Positions 1-6,765 of a stretch of DNA of 8,390 nt are shown piece by piece (position 1 is the first letter of the stretch; the number at the start of each line of letters is the position of its first letter). The translations under genes were made by a program, and so were the position numbers. The notes below the pieces were generated by a model. It made no database searches, had not been told where the DNA came from, and saw only the letters and a list, made by a program, of their open reading frames with translations. This DNA comes from Magnetococcales bacterium (lineage in GTDB: Bacteria > Pseudomonadota > Magnetococcia > Magnetococcales > UBA8363): contig JADFYU010000075.1 in NCBI GenBank assembly GCA_015232865.1, positions 1 through 8,390 of the forward strand, in the 5' to 3' direction.

Positions 1-1
1 G

Positions 2-64
2 TTCTCTGTCAGCGATGCCAGAGCCAAACTCAAGAAACTTTACCCATCATTTGATGATGGTTAA
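2..64 (+). CDS. possible C-terminal tail of a gene entering from the left
   Basis: The first frame to look protein-like at the left edge encodes about 20 residues and ends at a TAA at 62-64. The peptide contains a basic amphipathic run (ARAKLKKLYPSF). The tail is too short to assign to a family. A hairpin (40-64) sits on its stop codon, which suits a gene end. The same frame stays open after the stop and runs into the reductase gene, so this could instead be part of a decayed gene covering 1-265. Another frame is open to a stop at 75-77 but reads less like protein. The call rests only on composition and position. Confidence 0.3.
   Translation, partial: FSVSDARAKLKKLYPSFDDG
40..64 (+). other. 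hairpin over the stop codon of the left-edge gene tail
   Basis: CCATCAT (44-50) pairs with ATGATGG (54-60) across a 3-base loop. After one mismatch (43/61), three more A-T pairs extend the stem to 40/64. No T-run follows on the + strand, so it is not a canonical intrinsic terminator. It may act as a 3'-end structure or weak terminator, or be chance. Confidence 0.35.
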
Positions 65-100
65 TGCACTAGGTTAAATATTTGTTACCCGGACGGGCTT

Positions 101-265
101 GTGCTCCAGTGGTGGCGGCAAACTTTTTTTTTCCATATTGAGACCGTATACAGTAGACTCAAACATAGGAGTCTGGATTTTGCCTTAACAGTGGGCGTAA
201 TTAACAACTACTTTCAGGTTTATGCTACCACCCGTATTGGAGAGGCCTATCGGGCCTGGATCGTG
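101..265 (+). pseudogene. possible transposase C-terminal remnant, in frame with the reductase gene
   Basis: An open frame beginning at a GTG (101) runs without a stop into the ferredoxin-NADP reductase frame. The 55 codons before the reductase start match nothing known in that enzyme family. They encode HIETVYSRLKHRSL, in which a Glu (codon 140-142) is followed six residues later by Lys. That is the E-x6-K/R spacing around the last acidic residue of DDE transposases. A hydrophobic segment with VGVINNYF follows. The stretch is more A+T-rich than the genes to its right. It could be the 3' end of a broken insertion-sequence gene, a real N-terminal extension, or chance coding; the family is not identified. 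Confidence 0.25.
155..174. repeat. 6-bp inverted repeat upstream of the reductase gene
   Basis: AGACTC (155-160) and GAGTCT (169-174) form a perfect inverted repeat with an 8-base spacer, about 90 bases before the preferred reductase start. It could be an operator half-site pair or a small hairpin. It also lies inside the possible transposase remnant, so it may have no regulatory role. I found no convincing -35/-10 pair nearby. Confidence 0.25.
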
Positions 266-1099
266 ATGGAACAATCAGAAAAAAAAGCTCCTGCCTACAA
301 TGCAACTCTGCTGGAGCGGATCGATATCACGCCACAACTGGCTATTTTTAAAGTAAAACCGGATTCAGAACATTTTATATTCGAAGCCGGACAATTTACA
401 GTCTTGGGCTTGACCTGGTCCAGCCCGAGAGTTCCGGGAAGCGATCCCGACACCTACCCCGAAGAAAAGGCCCAACGTCTGATTCGACGCGCCTACTCCA
501 TTTCGTCCGGTAGCCAGGAACAATTCGCCATCGAATTTTACATCTCTCTCATCAACAGCGGTACGCTGACACCGAGAATCTTTCAACTGAAAAAGGGAGA
601 TCGGCTCTTCATCGGAGATAAGGGCAAGGGGGTTTTCACGCTGGATAAAGCCGCAGCAGGCAAACAGATCATCTTGGTCGCCACCGGAACCGGCCTGGCC
701 CCCTACATGAGTATGATTCGCTCCCTGTCTCTGGGAGATGGTTGTCCGGTTCACCCCATCACCATCCTCCACGGCGCCCGTTATTCCTGGGATCTGGGCT
801 ATCGGGCCGAACTGGAAAGTTTGTCCCGGCACTGTTCTCAACTCAACTATCTTCCGATTATTACCCGCCCTCAGTCCGATCAGGACTGGACCGGTCGGTC
901 AGGACGGCTGGATCAGTGGATTCTCCATCCCGACCTGAGCAAACGGTCCCAACAGCCCATCACCCCGGAAAACAGCGAATTTTTTCTGTGTGGAAATCCC
1001 GAAATGGTTGTAAACTGTGCCGCCTTGCTCTCTCAAGCCGGATTTTCAGAGGGAAGCCGCCAAGAACCGGGCAACCTGCATATGGAAAAATATTGGTAG
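266..1099 (+). CDS. fpr: ferredoxin-NADP(+) reductase-like FAD protein
   Basis: Predicted soluble flavoenzyme that passes electrons between NAD(P)H and a small iron-sulfur or flavin carrier. From the ATG at 266 it is 277 residues, slightly longer than the roughly 250 of E. coli Fpr. The FAD-binding barrel spans about residues 12-125 and holds the RxYS motif (RAYS, 75-78). A Pro- and charge-rich insertion precedes it (about 51-70). The NADP-binding half has GTGLAP (141-146), LHGARY (168-173) and LCGNPEMV (241-248). The protein ends HMEKYW, like the aromatic C-terminus of the Fpr family. Start choice: homology begins at ATG 266; a GTG lies directly before it at 263, and only a weak TGGA (257-260) could serve as ribosome site. 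The frame is open further upstream, but that part is not reductase-like. It is first of three + strand genes, followed by a diiron protein and a Rieske protein that could be its electron acceptors. NADP versus NAD preference cannot be read from the sequence. Confidence 0.9.
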   Translation: MEQSEKKAPAYNATLLERIDITPQLAIFKVKPDSEHFIFEAGQFTVLGLTWSSPRVPGSDPDTYPEEKAQRLIRRAYSISSGSQEQFAIEFYISLINSGTLTPRIFQLKKGDRLFIGDKGKGVFTLDKAAAGKQIILVATGTGLAPYMSMIRSLSLGDGCPVHPITILHGARYSWDLGYRAELESLSRHCSQLNYLPIITRPQSDQDWTGRSGRLDQWILHPDLSKRSQQPITPENSEFFLCGNPEMVVNCAALLSQAGFSEGSRQEPGNLHMEKYW

Positions 1100-1166
1100 C
1101 TGGACATCTGCGCCAAAGCAAATTTTCCAAGAACAGATCCTCCATTGTGGAAAGAGAAAGCCATTC

Positions 1167-1613
1167 ATGAAAACATTCAAAGAGATCATTCTATTTGCCA
1201 TGCAGCATGAGGATGAAGAGGCGGCCTATTACGAAAGCCTGGCTCATCGGTCCTCCAGTACCGATCAAAAAAACGCCCTGCTCGCCCATGCCGAAGAGGA
1301 GAGAAACCACAAGCGTCATCTTCAGAAAATCCTCGAAAACGGCAACCTACCCAGCGGTCCCCATATAGTCCCGGATGTCGACATGAAGCTGGTGGAAACC
1401 TTGACTGTCTCCCCTTCGCAGAGCGGTGAAATCAGCTTTGAAGAGGCACTGATCATGGCGGCAAAGCGAGAGAAAGCCGCCGAACAGTTCTATCGCTCTC
1501 TGGCCCAGGAGGCCCAAGATCCCGGTCTACAGGAAACCTTGATTTTTCTGGCCGATCAGGAGGCCAGACATGCCGGCCAACTGGAACGGGAGTACGATGA
1601 CGGCCAACCTTAA
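1167..1613 (+). CDS. rubrerythrin/ferritin-like diiron protein, no rubredoxin domain
   Basis: A 148-residue four-helix-bundle protein predicted to bind two irons. Each half carries one ligand set. In the first half these are E15 before AAYYESLA, then E45 and H48 in EEERNH. In the second half they are E102 before AAEQFYRSLA, then E132 and H135 in DQEARH. The internal symmetry and FY/YY-x2-LA motifs are typical of rubrerythrin-type domains. There is no CxxC pair, so the rubredoxin domain of classical rubrerythrin is absent and an external electron donor is expected. The upstream reductase and downstream Rieske protein are candidates. Likely role: cytosolic peroxide or oxygen reduction, or iron handling; the sequence cannot decide between them. 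The ATG at 1167 was chosen over an upstream in-frame ATG (1017) because that part overlaps the reductase gene, the helices start here, and GGAAAGAG (1149-1156) lies 10 bases upstream. Confidence 0.85.
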   Translation: MKTFKEIILFAMQHEDEEAAYYESLAHRSSSTDQKNALLAHAEEERNHKRHLQKILENGNLPSGPHIVPDVDMKLVETLTVSPSQSGEISFEEALIMAAKREKAAEQFYRSLAQEAQDPGLQETLIFLADQEARHAGQLEREYDDGQP

Positions 1614-1722
1614 TAAAGACCTGGATTCGGTAGCTGTCCGCACATCCCTGCAACGACCGGCCCCAGGATGAATCAACGCACATCCCCGCTCTACCCAACA
1701 ATGTATGACCCAACTCAACAAC

Positions 1723-1728
1723 AAAGGA
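1723..1728 (+). promoter_or_regulatory. ribosome binding site deciding the CMD-Rieske start
   Basis: AAAGGA ends 6 bases before the ATG at 1735. This favours that codon over the in-frame ATG at 1705, which has no comparable site. Confidence 0.6.
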
Positions 1729-1734
1729 AACATC

Positions 1735-2373
1735 ATGTCAAAAGCACTTCGATACCTGGCCAAAACCCGCCCGGAGGCGGCAACCAACCTGCTCGGATTT
1801 TATAAACACAGCGTCAAGGCTCTGGATGAAAAAACTCGATTTCTCATCCAAATCGTCACCAAGGTAACCGTCGGAACCGAACGGGGTTTGCGTCAATATG
1901 CGCCAAAAGCGCTCAAAGCGGGTGCAACAAAAGAGGAAATTCTGGATGCGGCCATGATGGCCTTTCCGGCGGCCGGTCTGAACAAACTGTTGGATGCCAT
2001 TGAGGTACTCAACGATCTTGAACTGTTGCCGGAGGTTGCAGAGGATTCTGAACCACAACCAACCAGCAGTGATCTTGGCCCACTGGAGCAGTTCCCGGAA
2101 AAGCGGATGCAGTGCGTCAACCGGCCCGACGGCGACCTCATTCTCTACCGCAGCGGGCCGGACCAAATAGCCGCCTACAGCGCCCGATGCCCCCACTCCA
2201 AAGCCACCCTTTGTAAAGGGACTGATCATGGTGACCGGGTGGAATGTCGGGTCCACAACTGGATTTTTGATTTGGAAAGCGGTCGCTGCCTGGAACCCAA
2301 CGGAGGTAGCGAAGAGCATAATCTGACCGCTATCCCGGTTACCATCGTCGATGGTCGGGTTGTTCTGCTATAA
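1735..2373 (+). CDS. CMD/AhpD-fold and Rieske [2Fe-2S] fusion protein
   Basis: A 212-residue two-domain protein. Residues about 10-95 resemble the carboxymuconolactone decarboxylase/AhpD helical fold, including KALKAGATKEEILDAA (58-73). Aligning by the conserved AGAT-x-EE segment puts T48 and G51 where AhpD-type members have the CxxC cysteines, and no His follows. The thiol peroxidase site is therefore missing. An acidic, Pro-rich linker (about 100-118) leads to a Rieske domain. That domain has C152-P-H154, then 16 residues, then C171-R-V-H174, the classical two-Cys, two-His cluster ligands in the spacing of Rieske-type ferredoxins; C160 lies between the boxes. No signal peptide or membrane segment is visible, so a cytosolic electron carrier is likely. 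It follows the reductase and diiron genes on the same strand, with a 121-base gap after the latter. The CMD half may serve for oligomerisation or substrate binding. Domain calls are firm; physiological role is inferred. Confidence 0.85.
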   Translation: MSKALRYLAKTRPEAATNLLGFYKHSVKALDEKTRFLIQIVTKVTVGTERGLRQYAPKALKAGATKEEILDAAMMAFPAAGLNKLLDAIEVLNDLELLPEVAEDSEPQPTSSDLGPLEQFPEKRMQCVNRPDGDLILYRSGPDQIAAYSARCPHSKATLCKGTDHGDRVECRVHNWIFDLESGRCLEPNGGSEEHNLTAIPVTIVDGRVVLL

Positions 2374-2414
2374 GCGTTGCGACGATCACCGTTTTATTGA
2401 CTGGCTGACCTTTA

Positions 2415-2460
2415 TGAACAGATGGAAAATCAGTTTCCGAACTGGTTTTTCATCTGTTCA
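2415..2460 (+). terminator. 21-bp hairpin at the convergent gene ends, no U-tract
   Basis: Bases 2415-2435 pair with 2440-2460 around a TCCG tetraloop. The outer arms TGAACAGATG and CATCTGTTCA are perfect, followed by a G-T pair, four A-T pairs, a T-G pair, and CAGTT/AACTG. In + strand RNA both odd pairs are G-U wobbles, giving a continuous 21-bp stem. In - strand RNA they become A-C mismatches. The hairpin starts 42 bases after the CMD-Rieske stop and covers the last nine sense codons and the stop of the - strand chemotaxis gene. No T-run follows on either strand, so it is not a textbook intrinsic terminator. It may stabilise 3' ends or help separate the convergent transcripts. Confidence 0.6.
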
Positions 2461-2900
2461 AGCAGTTCGTGGTTGGAGTTGGCAATCTCCTCAATACAGC
2501 GGGTAATCTCGCCAACCGAGCTGGTAGCCCCGTTCACATTTTTTTGAATTTCTGCTACCTTGGCAGAGATCATACTGGTCGCCTTGGCGGTCTGTTTGGC
2601 CAGATCCTTCACCTCATTGGCCACCACCGCAAACCCCTTGCCGGCCTCGCCGGCCCCGGCCGCCTCAATGGAGGCGTTCAAAGCCAGCATATTGGTCTGG
2701 TTGGCGATGGTCTTGATGGTCTTGACCATTTTTTCTATTTCAGTCACCGATGATTGCAACCGTTTACTGGCCCTATCATTTTCGCCGATTGAATTTTTTG
2801 CTCGGTCAACGCTCGCAATGTCATTTTCCAAGTTTTCGAAGAGCTCCTTGATCAGCAGGTGAGAAGCTTCCAGGGTCTGCGGTCTTGGGCTGTTACTCAC
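2430..2900 (-). CDS. short soluble methyl-accepting chemotaxis signalling protein
   Basis: A 156-residue protein made almost entirely of the cytoplasmic signalling hairpin of methyl-accepting chemotaxis proteins. This is the part that binds CheW and CheA. The tip runs from about residue 65 to 103 ([41 protein letters not shown]). Helical arms flank it at about 10-64 and 104-150. There is no membrane segment, HAMP, PAS or other sensor domain, and the arms are far shorter than in full receptors (over 500 residues). Against E. coli Tsr, the trimer-contact residues E385 and L380 are kept (E79, L74), but R388 is G82 and F373 is N67. The GTG start at 2900 has an excellent ribosome site, so this does not look like a broken receptor. 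Possible roles are a minimal cytosolic receptor, an adaptor, or an inhibitor of arrays; none is shown by the sequence. The 3' end lies within the 21-bp hairpin. Confidence 0.85.
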   Translation of the reverse strand: MSNSPRPQTLEASHLLIKELFENLENDIASVDRAKNSIGENDRASKRLQSSVTEIEKMVKTIKTIANQTNMLALNASIEAAGAGEAGKGFAVVANEVKDLAKQTAKATSMISAKVAEIQKNVNGATSSVGEITRCIEEIANSNHELLEQMKNQFGN

Positions 2901-2907
2901 GATTAAA

Positions 2908-2914
2908 CTCCTCT
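2908..2914 (-). promoter_or_regulatory. strong ribosome binding site of the short chemotaxis gene
   Basis: On the - strand AGAGGAG lies 7 bases before the GTG start at 2900. It supports this GTG as a true start, and hence the small size of the protein. The 96-base gap to the glycosyltransferase gene shows no other clear signal. Confidence 0.7.
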
Positions 2915-2996
2915 ATAAATGGTAAAACAATACCAGGCCAAGCCCGGCAAGACTGTTATCAAACGCATCTGGCGTACCAAAAGAAAAAGAGTTCTT

Positions 2997-4073
2997 TTAT
3001 CCCGCCTCAATCGACCCACCAAACATCCCTTTTTCTTCCGGGTGGCTTTTGTTTCCATAGGAAAAAAAATGGGCAAAACGGGGGTCTTGAGCAAACCCTT
3101 CGCCACCGGATATCATGGGGTTGTCCGCCAACAAAGCTCCGCTGTCGTGCAACAGATCGCCATTGACCGGGCTGCTCCGAGTATATTCGACCAACAGTCC
3201 CAGCAAATAGTCGTTCAAGAGCGGATTGAGCGGAAAACGGTAGATCCCGCATAAAAATCCGCGTTCCACCGGCAGAATGATCGGCTCAAAAGCCAAGGCG
3301 GCTTGCTGGTTGGTCGCAGCGACATGAACAACCAAAATTCGTTTTTCATCCAACCGGACCGATCCGGGATAACGTCCACCGCCAAGAATCCGTAGCCGGT
3401 TCAACTCGGCTCCACAGACATTGTAGGTGGCCCAATCCCAGAGGACAATCCGATGGATATTCTTGTAGATTACACTATTGAACGTGTTTTGTTCGAACAA
3501 AAAATGGGCTGGCAGTGCCAAGGTCAACTCAGCCCACTCCCGCAGGGTTTCGCGGCAGCGCAGGGTAAACAATCCGCAGTTCAGATAGGGTTGGTGCCGT
3601 GACAGTTGAAACCGAGTCAACAACCGGTCAAAAGGCCGGGTGGTCTCCGGGTTTTTCTTGATAAAACTGTCCAGGGTGTTGTTATCCAAATCCTGGGTAA
3701 CGGCCAGGAAGGGTCCGTCGTCCGGCTGCTGGGCCAACAGTTGCTCCACCGCATCGACAAAAAGCCCGGTTAAAACACAATCGCTGTCAATCCAGGTCAG
3801 TACGTCAAAAGGGAGAGATTCGACATAATAGTAGAGTCCGCCTTTGTAAAGATAGGGGTGCCAACCGGCGGCAAACCGTTCTGGACGGGATAAAAGCTGC
3901 CCCTTGGCCACCAGAAACCTGGACTGCCCCTCGGTCAGGCCAAAATCACAAACCCAAAGCTTGACCCCTGGCGCAAATCGTTCGAACGAGGCCAGCAATT
4001 GACAAAGCATCGGAAAAAAGGCGGCATTGGCCCCGGTGACATAGAGTTTTTTTTCTACCGAAGGTATTTCCAT
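2997..4073 (-). CDS. putative GT-A-fold glycosyltransferase (GT8-like)
   Basis: A 358-residue protein resembling nucleotide-sugar-dependent glycosyltransferases. The N-terminus has a Rossmann-like opening (LYVTGANAAFFPMLCQLLASF, residues 10-30). A DxD motif follows (D96-S-D98 in TWIDSDCVL), the usual site for the metal and sugar diphosphate. Further on are LNCGLFTLR (164-172), EQNTFN (194-199) and a late His (H250) in VVHVAA, an arrangement typical of GT-A/GT8-type enzymes. No signal peptide or membrane helix is evident, so it probably acts in the cytosol; donor and acceptor sugars are unknown. Start choice: ATG at 4073, preceded by GGAAACGGGAAAT. A longer version from a TTG at 4157 would overlap the end of alaS and has no ribosome site. 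It lies 64 bases after alaS on the same strand and may be cotranscribed. No other polysaccharide genes are in view. Confidence 0.72.
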   Translation of the reverse strand: MEIPSVEKKLYVTGANAAFFPMLCQLLASFERFAPGVKLWVCDFGLTEGQSRFLVAKGQLLSRPERFAAGWHPYLYKGGLYYYVESLPFDVLTWIDSDCVLTGLFVDAVEQLLAQQPDDGPFLAVTQDLDNNTLDSFIKKNPETTRPFDRLLTRFQLSRHQPYLNCGLFTLRCRETLREWAELTLALPAHFLFEQNTFNSVIYKNIHRIVLWDWATYNVCGAELNRLRILGGGRYPGSVRLDEKRILVVHVAATNQQAALAFEPIILPVERGFLCGIYRFPLNPLLNDYLLGLLVEYTRSSPVNGDLLHDSGALLADNPMISGGEGFAQDPRFAHFFSYGNKSHPEEKGMFGGSIEAG

Positions 4074-4126
4074 ATTTCCCGTTTCCACCTGCCTGAGTTC
4101 GGTAACTGGACCGGCACAACTGGTTC

Positions 4127-4149
4127 GCAGGGTCGTCTCAAGACCCTGC
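4127..4149 (-). terminator. hairpin over the alaS stop codon, no U-tract
   Basis: GCAGGGTC (4127-4134) and GACCCTGC (4142-4149) form a perfect 8-bp GC-rich stem. The 7-base loop contains the alaS TGA (4138-4140). The - strand transcript continues into GAACCAGTTG, not a T-run, so efficient intrinsic termination is unlikely. It may act as partial terminator, processing site or 3' stabiliser between alaS and the glycosyltransferase gene. Confidence 0.4.
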
Positions 4150-6765
4150 CTCTGCAATCGATTTTTTAACCGCAGCCAAAGCCTTTTCTATATGTTCAGG
4201 CTGGGTTCCACCACCTTGGGCCAGATCCGGCCTTCCCCCGCCTTTTCCACCGACCAGCGGCGCGGCCAGACCGATCAACGCCCCAGCCTTGATTCGGGCG
4301 GTCAGATCTTTGCTCACGGCGGCAATCAGATTGACCTTGGCCGGACCCGGCACGGCCAGAAACACCACCACAGAACCGACTTTATCCTTGATCTGCTCCA
4401 CCAACTCCCGCAGCCCGGAGGGATCGGCATCATCCAGCCGTTTGACCAACAAAGGCAGTCCGGCAACGCTTTCGACCTGTTTGGCCAACTCATCAACCAG
4501 ATTGCCAGACAGTGCGGCTTTGGCTTTGGCCAGTGCTTTTTCCAGCTCTTTTTGCCGGGCCAGCAGCCGTTCGACCCCCTGGAGCACATCTTGAGGACCG
4601 ATTTTCATCAGAGCCGCGCTGCTCTTCAGCAGATCGACATCCTGACAATAACTCAAACGGGCCGCCGGACCACAAACCGCCTCAATCCGCCGCATACCGG
4701 CAGAGATGGCACTCTCGGAAAGAATCCGCAACAGCCCGATATCCCCGGAGCGTTGCACATGGGTTCCCCCACACAGCTCCATGGTCTCGCCGATACGGAC
4801 AACCCGAACCTGCTCGCCATATTTTTCGCCAAACAGAGCCATGGCCCCCGCCTCTACCGCCTCCTCAGGAGTCATGACCACCGTCTCTTGGGCGGAGTTG
4901 TTCAACAGGGCGGTATTGACCATCTGCTCCACCCGCGCCATCTCCTGAGAGGTAATTCCTTGAAAATGGGAAAAATCAAAACGCAAGCGATCGACCATCA
5001 CCAGAGAACCAGCCTGTTTGACATGGTCGCCCAAAACCGTTCGCAAGGCGTGGTGAAGAAAATGGGTGGCGGAGTGGTGTAACGAAATGCCTGCGCGTTT
5101 GGCCCGGTCCACCTCCAGAGAGACCGCCTGACCGACTTTGAGAGAGCCGCGTTCGAGTTTACCATGATGGATAAACAGATCGTTGACCGGTTTGGTAGTT
5201 TTTTCCACCACAAAACGGACATCGGCGACACGGATCACGCCACCATCGCCCACCTGACCGCCCGACTCCCCATAAAACGGGGTCTGATTGGTGACAATCT
5301 GTCCGGATTCACCCGCCGCCAACGTCTCAACCACCTCCCCCTCTTTCAGAAGAGCGGTAATAGTGCCCTGGGCTTGCAAACTGCTATAACCCAGAAATTC
5401 AACCGCTCCGAGCTTTTCTCTCAGCTCCTGGTAGATCGCAGAAACTTTTTCATCGCCACTACCCGACCAGGCTGCTCGCGCCCGCAGCCGCTGTTCGACC
5501 ATCCGCTCTTCAAACCCAACCATATCCAGGCTGATGCCCCGATCTTTGAGAATGTCGGCAGTCAGGTCCACCGGAAATCCATAGGTATCGTACAGGGAGA
5601 AGACCGTCTGCCCCGTCAGGCAATCCCCGGAAGAGAGGTCTGAGACCGCCTCCTCTAAAATTTTAAGACCGGAACCCAAGGTGGTGACAAACCGTTTTTC
5701 TTCAATTTCAACCAGGAGGGTAATGGTTTTTTCCCCGGCAACAAGCTCTGGAAAAAAATGGCCCATCTGTTTGACCAGGACCGATACCAGCTTGTAGAGA
5801 AAGGGTTGGGTCAAACCCAACAGCCGTCCATGCCGCATGGCCCGACGCATGATTCGACGCAACACGTAGCCGCGCCCCTCGTTGGCCGGCATGACACCGT
5901 CGGCAATCAAAAAACTGACAGAACGCAAATGGTCGGCAATCACCCGCAAAGAGACCAAGGAGGCCGGGTCGTCGGCCGACACTCCGGCTGCTTTGGCCGC
6001 CGCTTGAATCAAAGGCTGAAACAGGTCCGAATCATAGTTGTTGGTTTTACCTTGGAGAATCGAGGCCAACCGTTCCAATCCGGCTCCCGTATCGATGCAG
6101 GGGTTGGGCAACGGAGTCAGGTCTCCCTCTTCATTGCGATCAAACTGCATGAAGACCAGATTCCAGATTTCGACGAATCGATCCCCCTCCTGCTCGGCAG
6201 AACCGGGCGGCCCACCGGCCACCTCCGGTCCATAATCATAAAAAATCTCCGAGCAGGGACCACACGGCCCGGTCGGCCCCATGGACCAGAAATTATCGGT
6301 GGTATCGATGCGAATAATCTTCTCTTTGGCCAATCCCACCGTCTGATGCCAGATATCATAGGCTTCATCGTCGGAAGCATAAACCGTGACCAACAGCCGC
6401 TCGGCCGGCAAGCCGAGATCTTCGGTGACAAACTGCCAGGCATAGGGAATGGCCGCCTGCTTGAAATAATCTCCGAAGGAAAAATTACCAAGCATTTCAA
6501 AGAAGGTATGGTGTCTAGCCGTCCGGCCAACATTTTCCAGATCGTTATGCTTGCCACCAGCCCGAACACATTTTTGACTGGAGACCGCCCGGACGTACTC
6601 CCGGTGCTCCTGGCCGAGAAACAACGCCTTGAATTGATTCATCCCGGCGTTGGTAAACAACAGGGTCGGATCGTTTTGAGGAACCAGACTGGAAGAGGCT
6701 ACCTGGGTGTGGCCGTGCTGCTCAAAAAAAGCGACAAAACGTTTACGAAGTTCATCTCCCGTCAT
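4138..6765 (-). CDS. alaS: alanine-tRNA ligase
   Basis: Charges tRNA-Ala with alanine in the cytosol and hydrolyses mischarged Ser- and Gly-tRNA-Ala. From the ATG at 6765 the protein is 875 residues, against 876 in E. coli, and is colinear with it. The class II catalytic domain fills about the first 240 residues, with SSSLVPQNDPTLLFTNAGMN, RAGGKHNDLENVG and HHTFFEMLGNFSFGDYF. The tRNA-recognition region follows (NEGRGYVLRRIMRRAMRHGR). The editing domain has its four zinc ligands: H564 and H568 in HSATH, C665 and H669 in CGGTH. The C-Ala domain ends with the Gly-rich GGKGGGRPDLAQGGG (839-853). An ATG six codons upstream (6783) lacks a ribosome site; the chosen start has AGGG about 9 bases before it. 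recX lies upstream, a common pairing. No truncation or missing catalytic residue was seen. Confidence 0.98.
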   Translation of the reverse strand: MTGDELRKRFVAFFEQHGHTQVASSSLVPQNDPTLLFTNAGMNQFKALFLGQEHREYVRAVSSQKCVRAGGKHNDLENVGRTARHHTFFEMLGNFSFGDYFKQAAIPYAWQFVTEDLGLPAERLLVTVYASDDEAYDIWHQTVGLAKEKIIRIDTTDNFWSMGPTGPCGPCSEIFYDYGPEVAGGPPGSAEQEGDRFVEIWNLVFMQFDRNEEGDLTPLPNPCIDTGAGLERLASILQGKTNNYDSDLFQPLIQAAAKAAGVSADDPASLVSLRVIADHLRSVSFLIADGVMPANEGRGYVLRRIMRRAMRHGRLLGLTQPFLYKLVSVLVKQMGHFFPELVAGEKTITLLVEIEEKRFVTTLGSGLKILEEAVSDLSSGDCLTGQTVFSLYDTYGFPVDLTADILKDRGISLDMVGFEERMVEQRLRARAAWSGSGDEKVSAIYQELREKLGAVEFLGYSSLQAQGTITALLKEGEVVETLAAGESGQIVTNQTPFYGESGGQVGDGGVIRVADVRFVVEKTTKPVNDLFIHHGKLERGSLKVGQAVSLEVDRAKRAGISLHHSATHFLHHALRTVLGDHVKQAGSLVMVDRLRFDFSHFQGITSQEMARVEQMVNTALLNNSAQETVVMTPEEAVEAGAMALFGEKYGEQVRVVRIGETMELCGGTHVQRSGDIGLLRILSESAISAGMRRIEAVCGPAARLSYCQDVDLLKSSAALMKIGPQDVLQGVERLLARQKELEKALAKAKAALSGNLVDELAKQVESVAGLPLLVKRLDDADPSGLRELVEQIKDKVGSVVVFLAVPGPAKVNLIAAVSKDLTARIKAGALIGLAAPLVGGKGGGRPDLAQGGGTQPEHIEKALAAVKKSIAEAGS

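Noticed and set aside
365..841. 158-codon - strand open frame inside the reductase gene
   Set aside because: It is antisense to clear reductase motifs and reads as low-information Gly/Arg/Gln-rich sequence; treated as a shadow.
1083..1129. TGGAAAA/TTTTCCA inverted repeat across the end of the reductase gene
   Set aside because: The 7-bp A+T-rich stem with a loop of over 30 bases is not a credible structure.
1167..1613. Classical two-domain rubrerythrin
   Set aside because: There is no C-terminal rubredoxin domain or CxxC pair; only the diiron bundle is present.
1639..1686. Direct repeat CGCACATCCC at 1639-1648 and 1677-1686 in the gap before the CMD-Rieske gene
   Set aside because: Two 10-base copies 38 bases apart without symmetry or link to a promoter; could be chance, though a regulator site is not excluded.
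2908..2937. TTGGCC, 17 bases, TTATAG as a promoter for the short chemotaxis gene (- strand)
   Set aside because: The -10-like element overlaps the ribosome binding site, so transcription would start too close to the GTG to include it.
2979..2998. AAAAGAA/TTCTTTT inverted repeat between the glycosyltransferase and chemotaxis genes
   Set aside because: The stem is only 7 bp and almost pure A-T; it is too weak to call a terminator.
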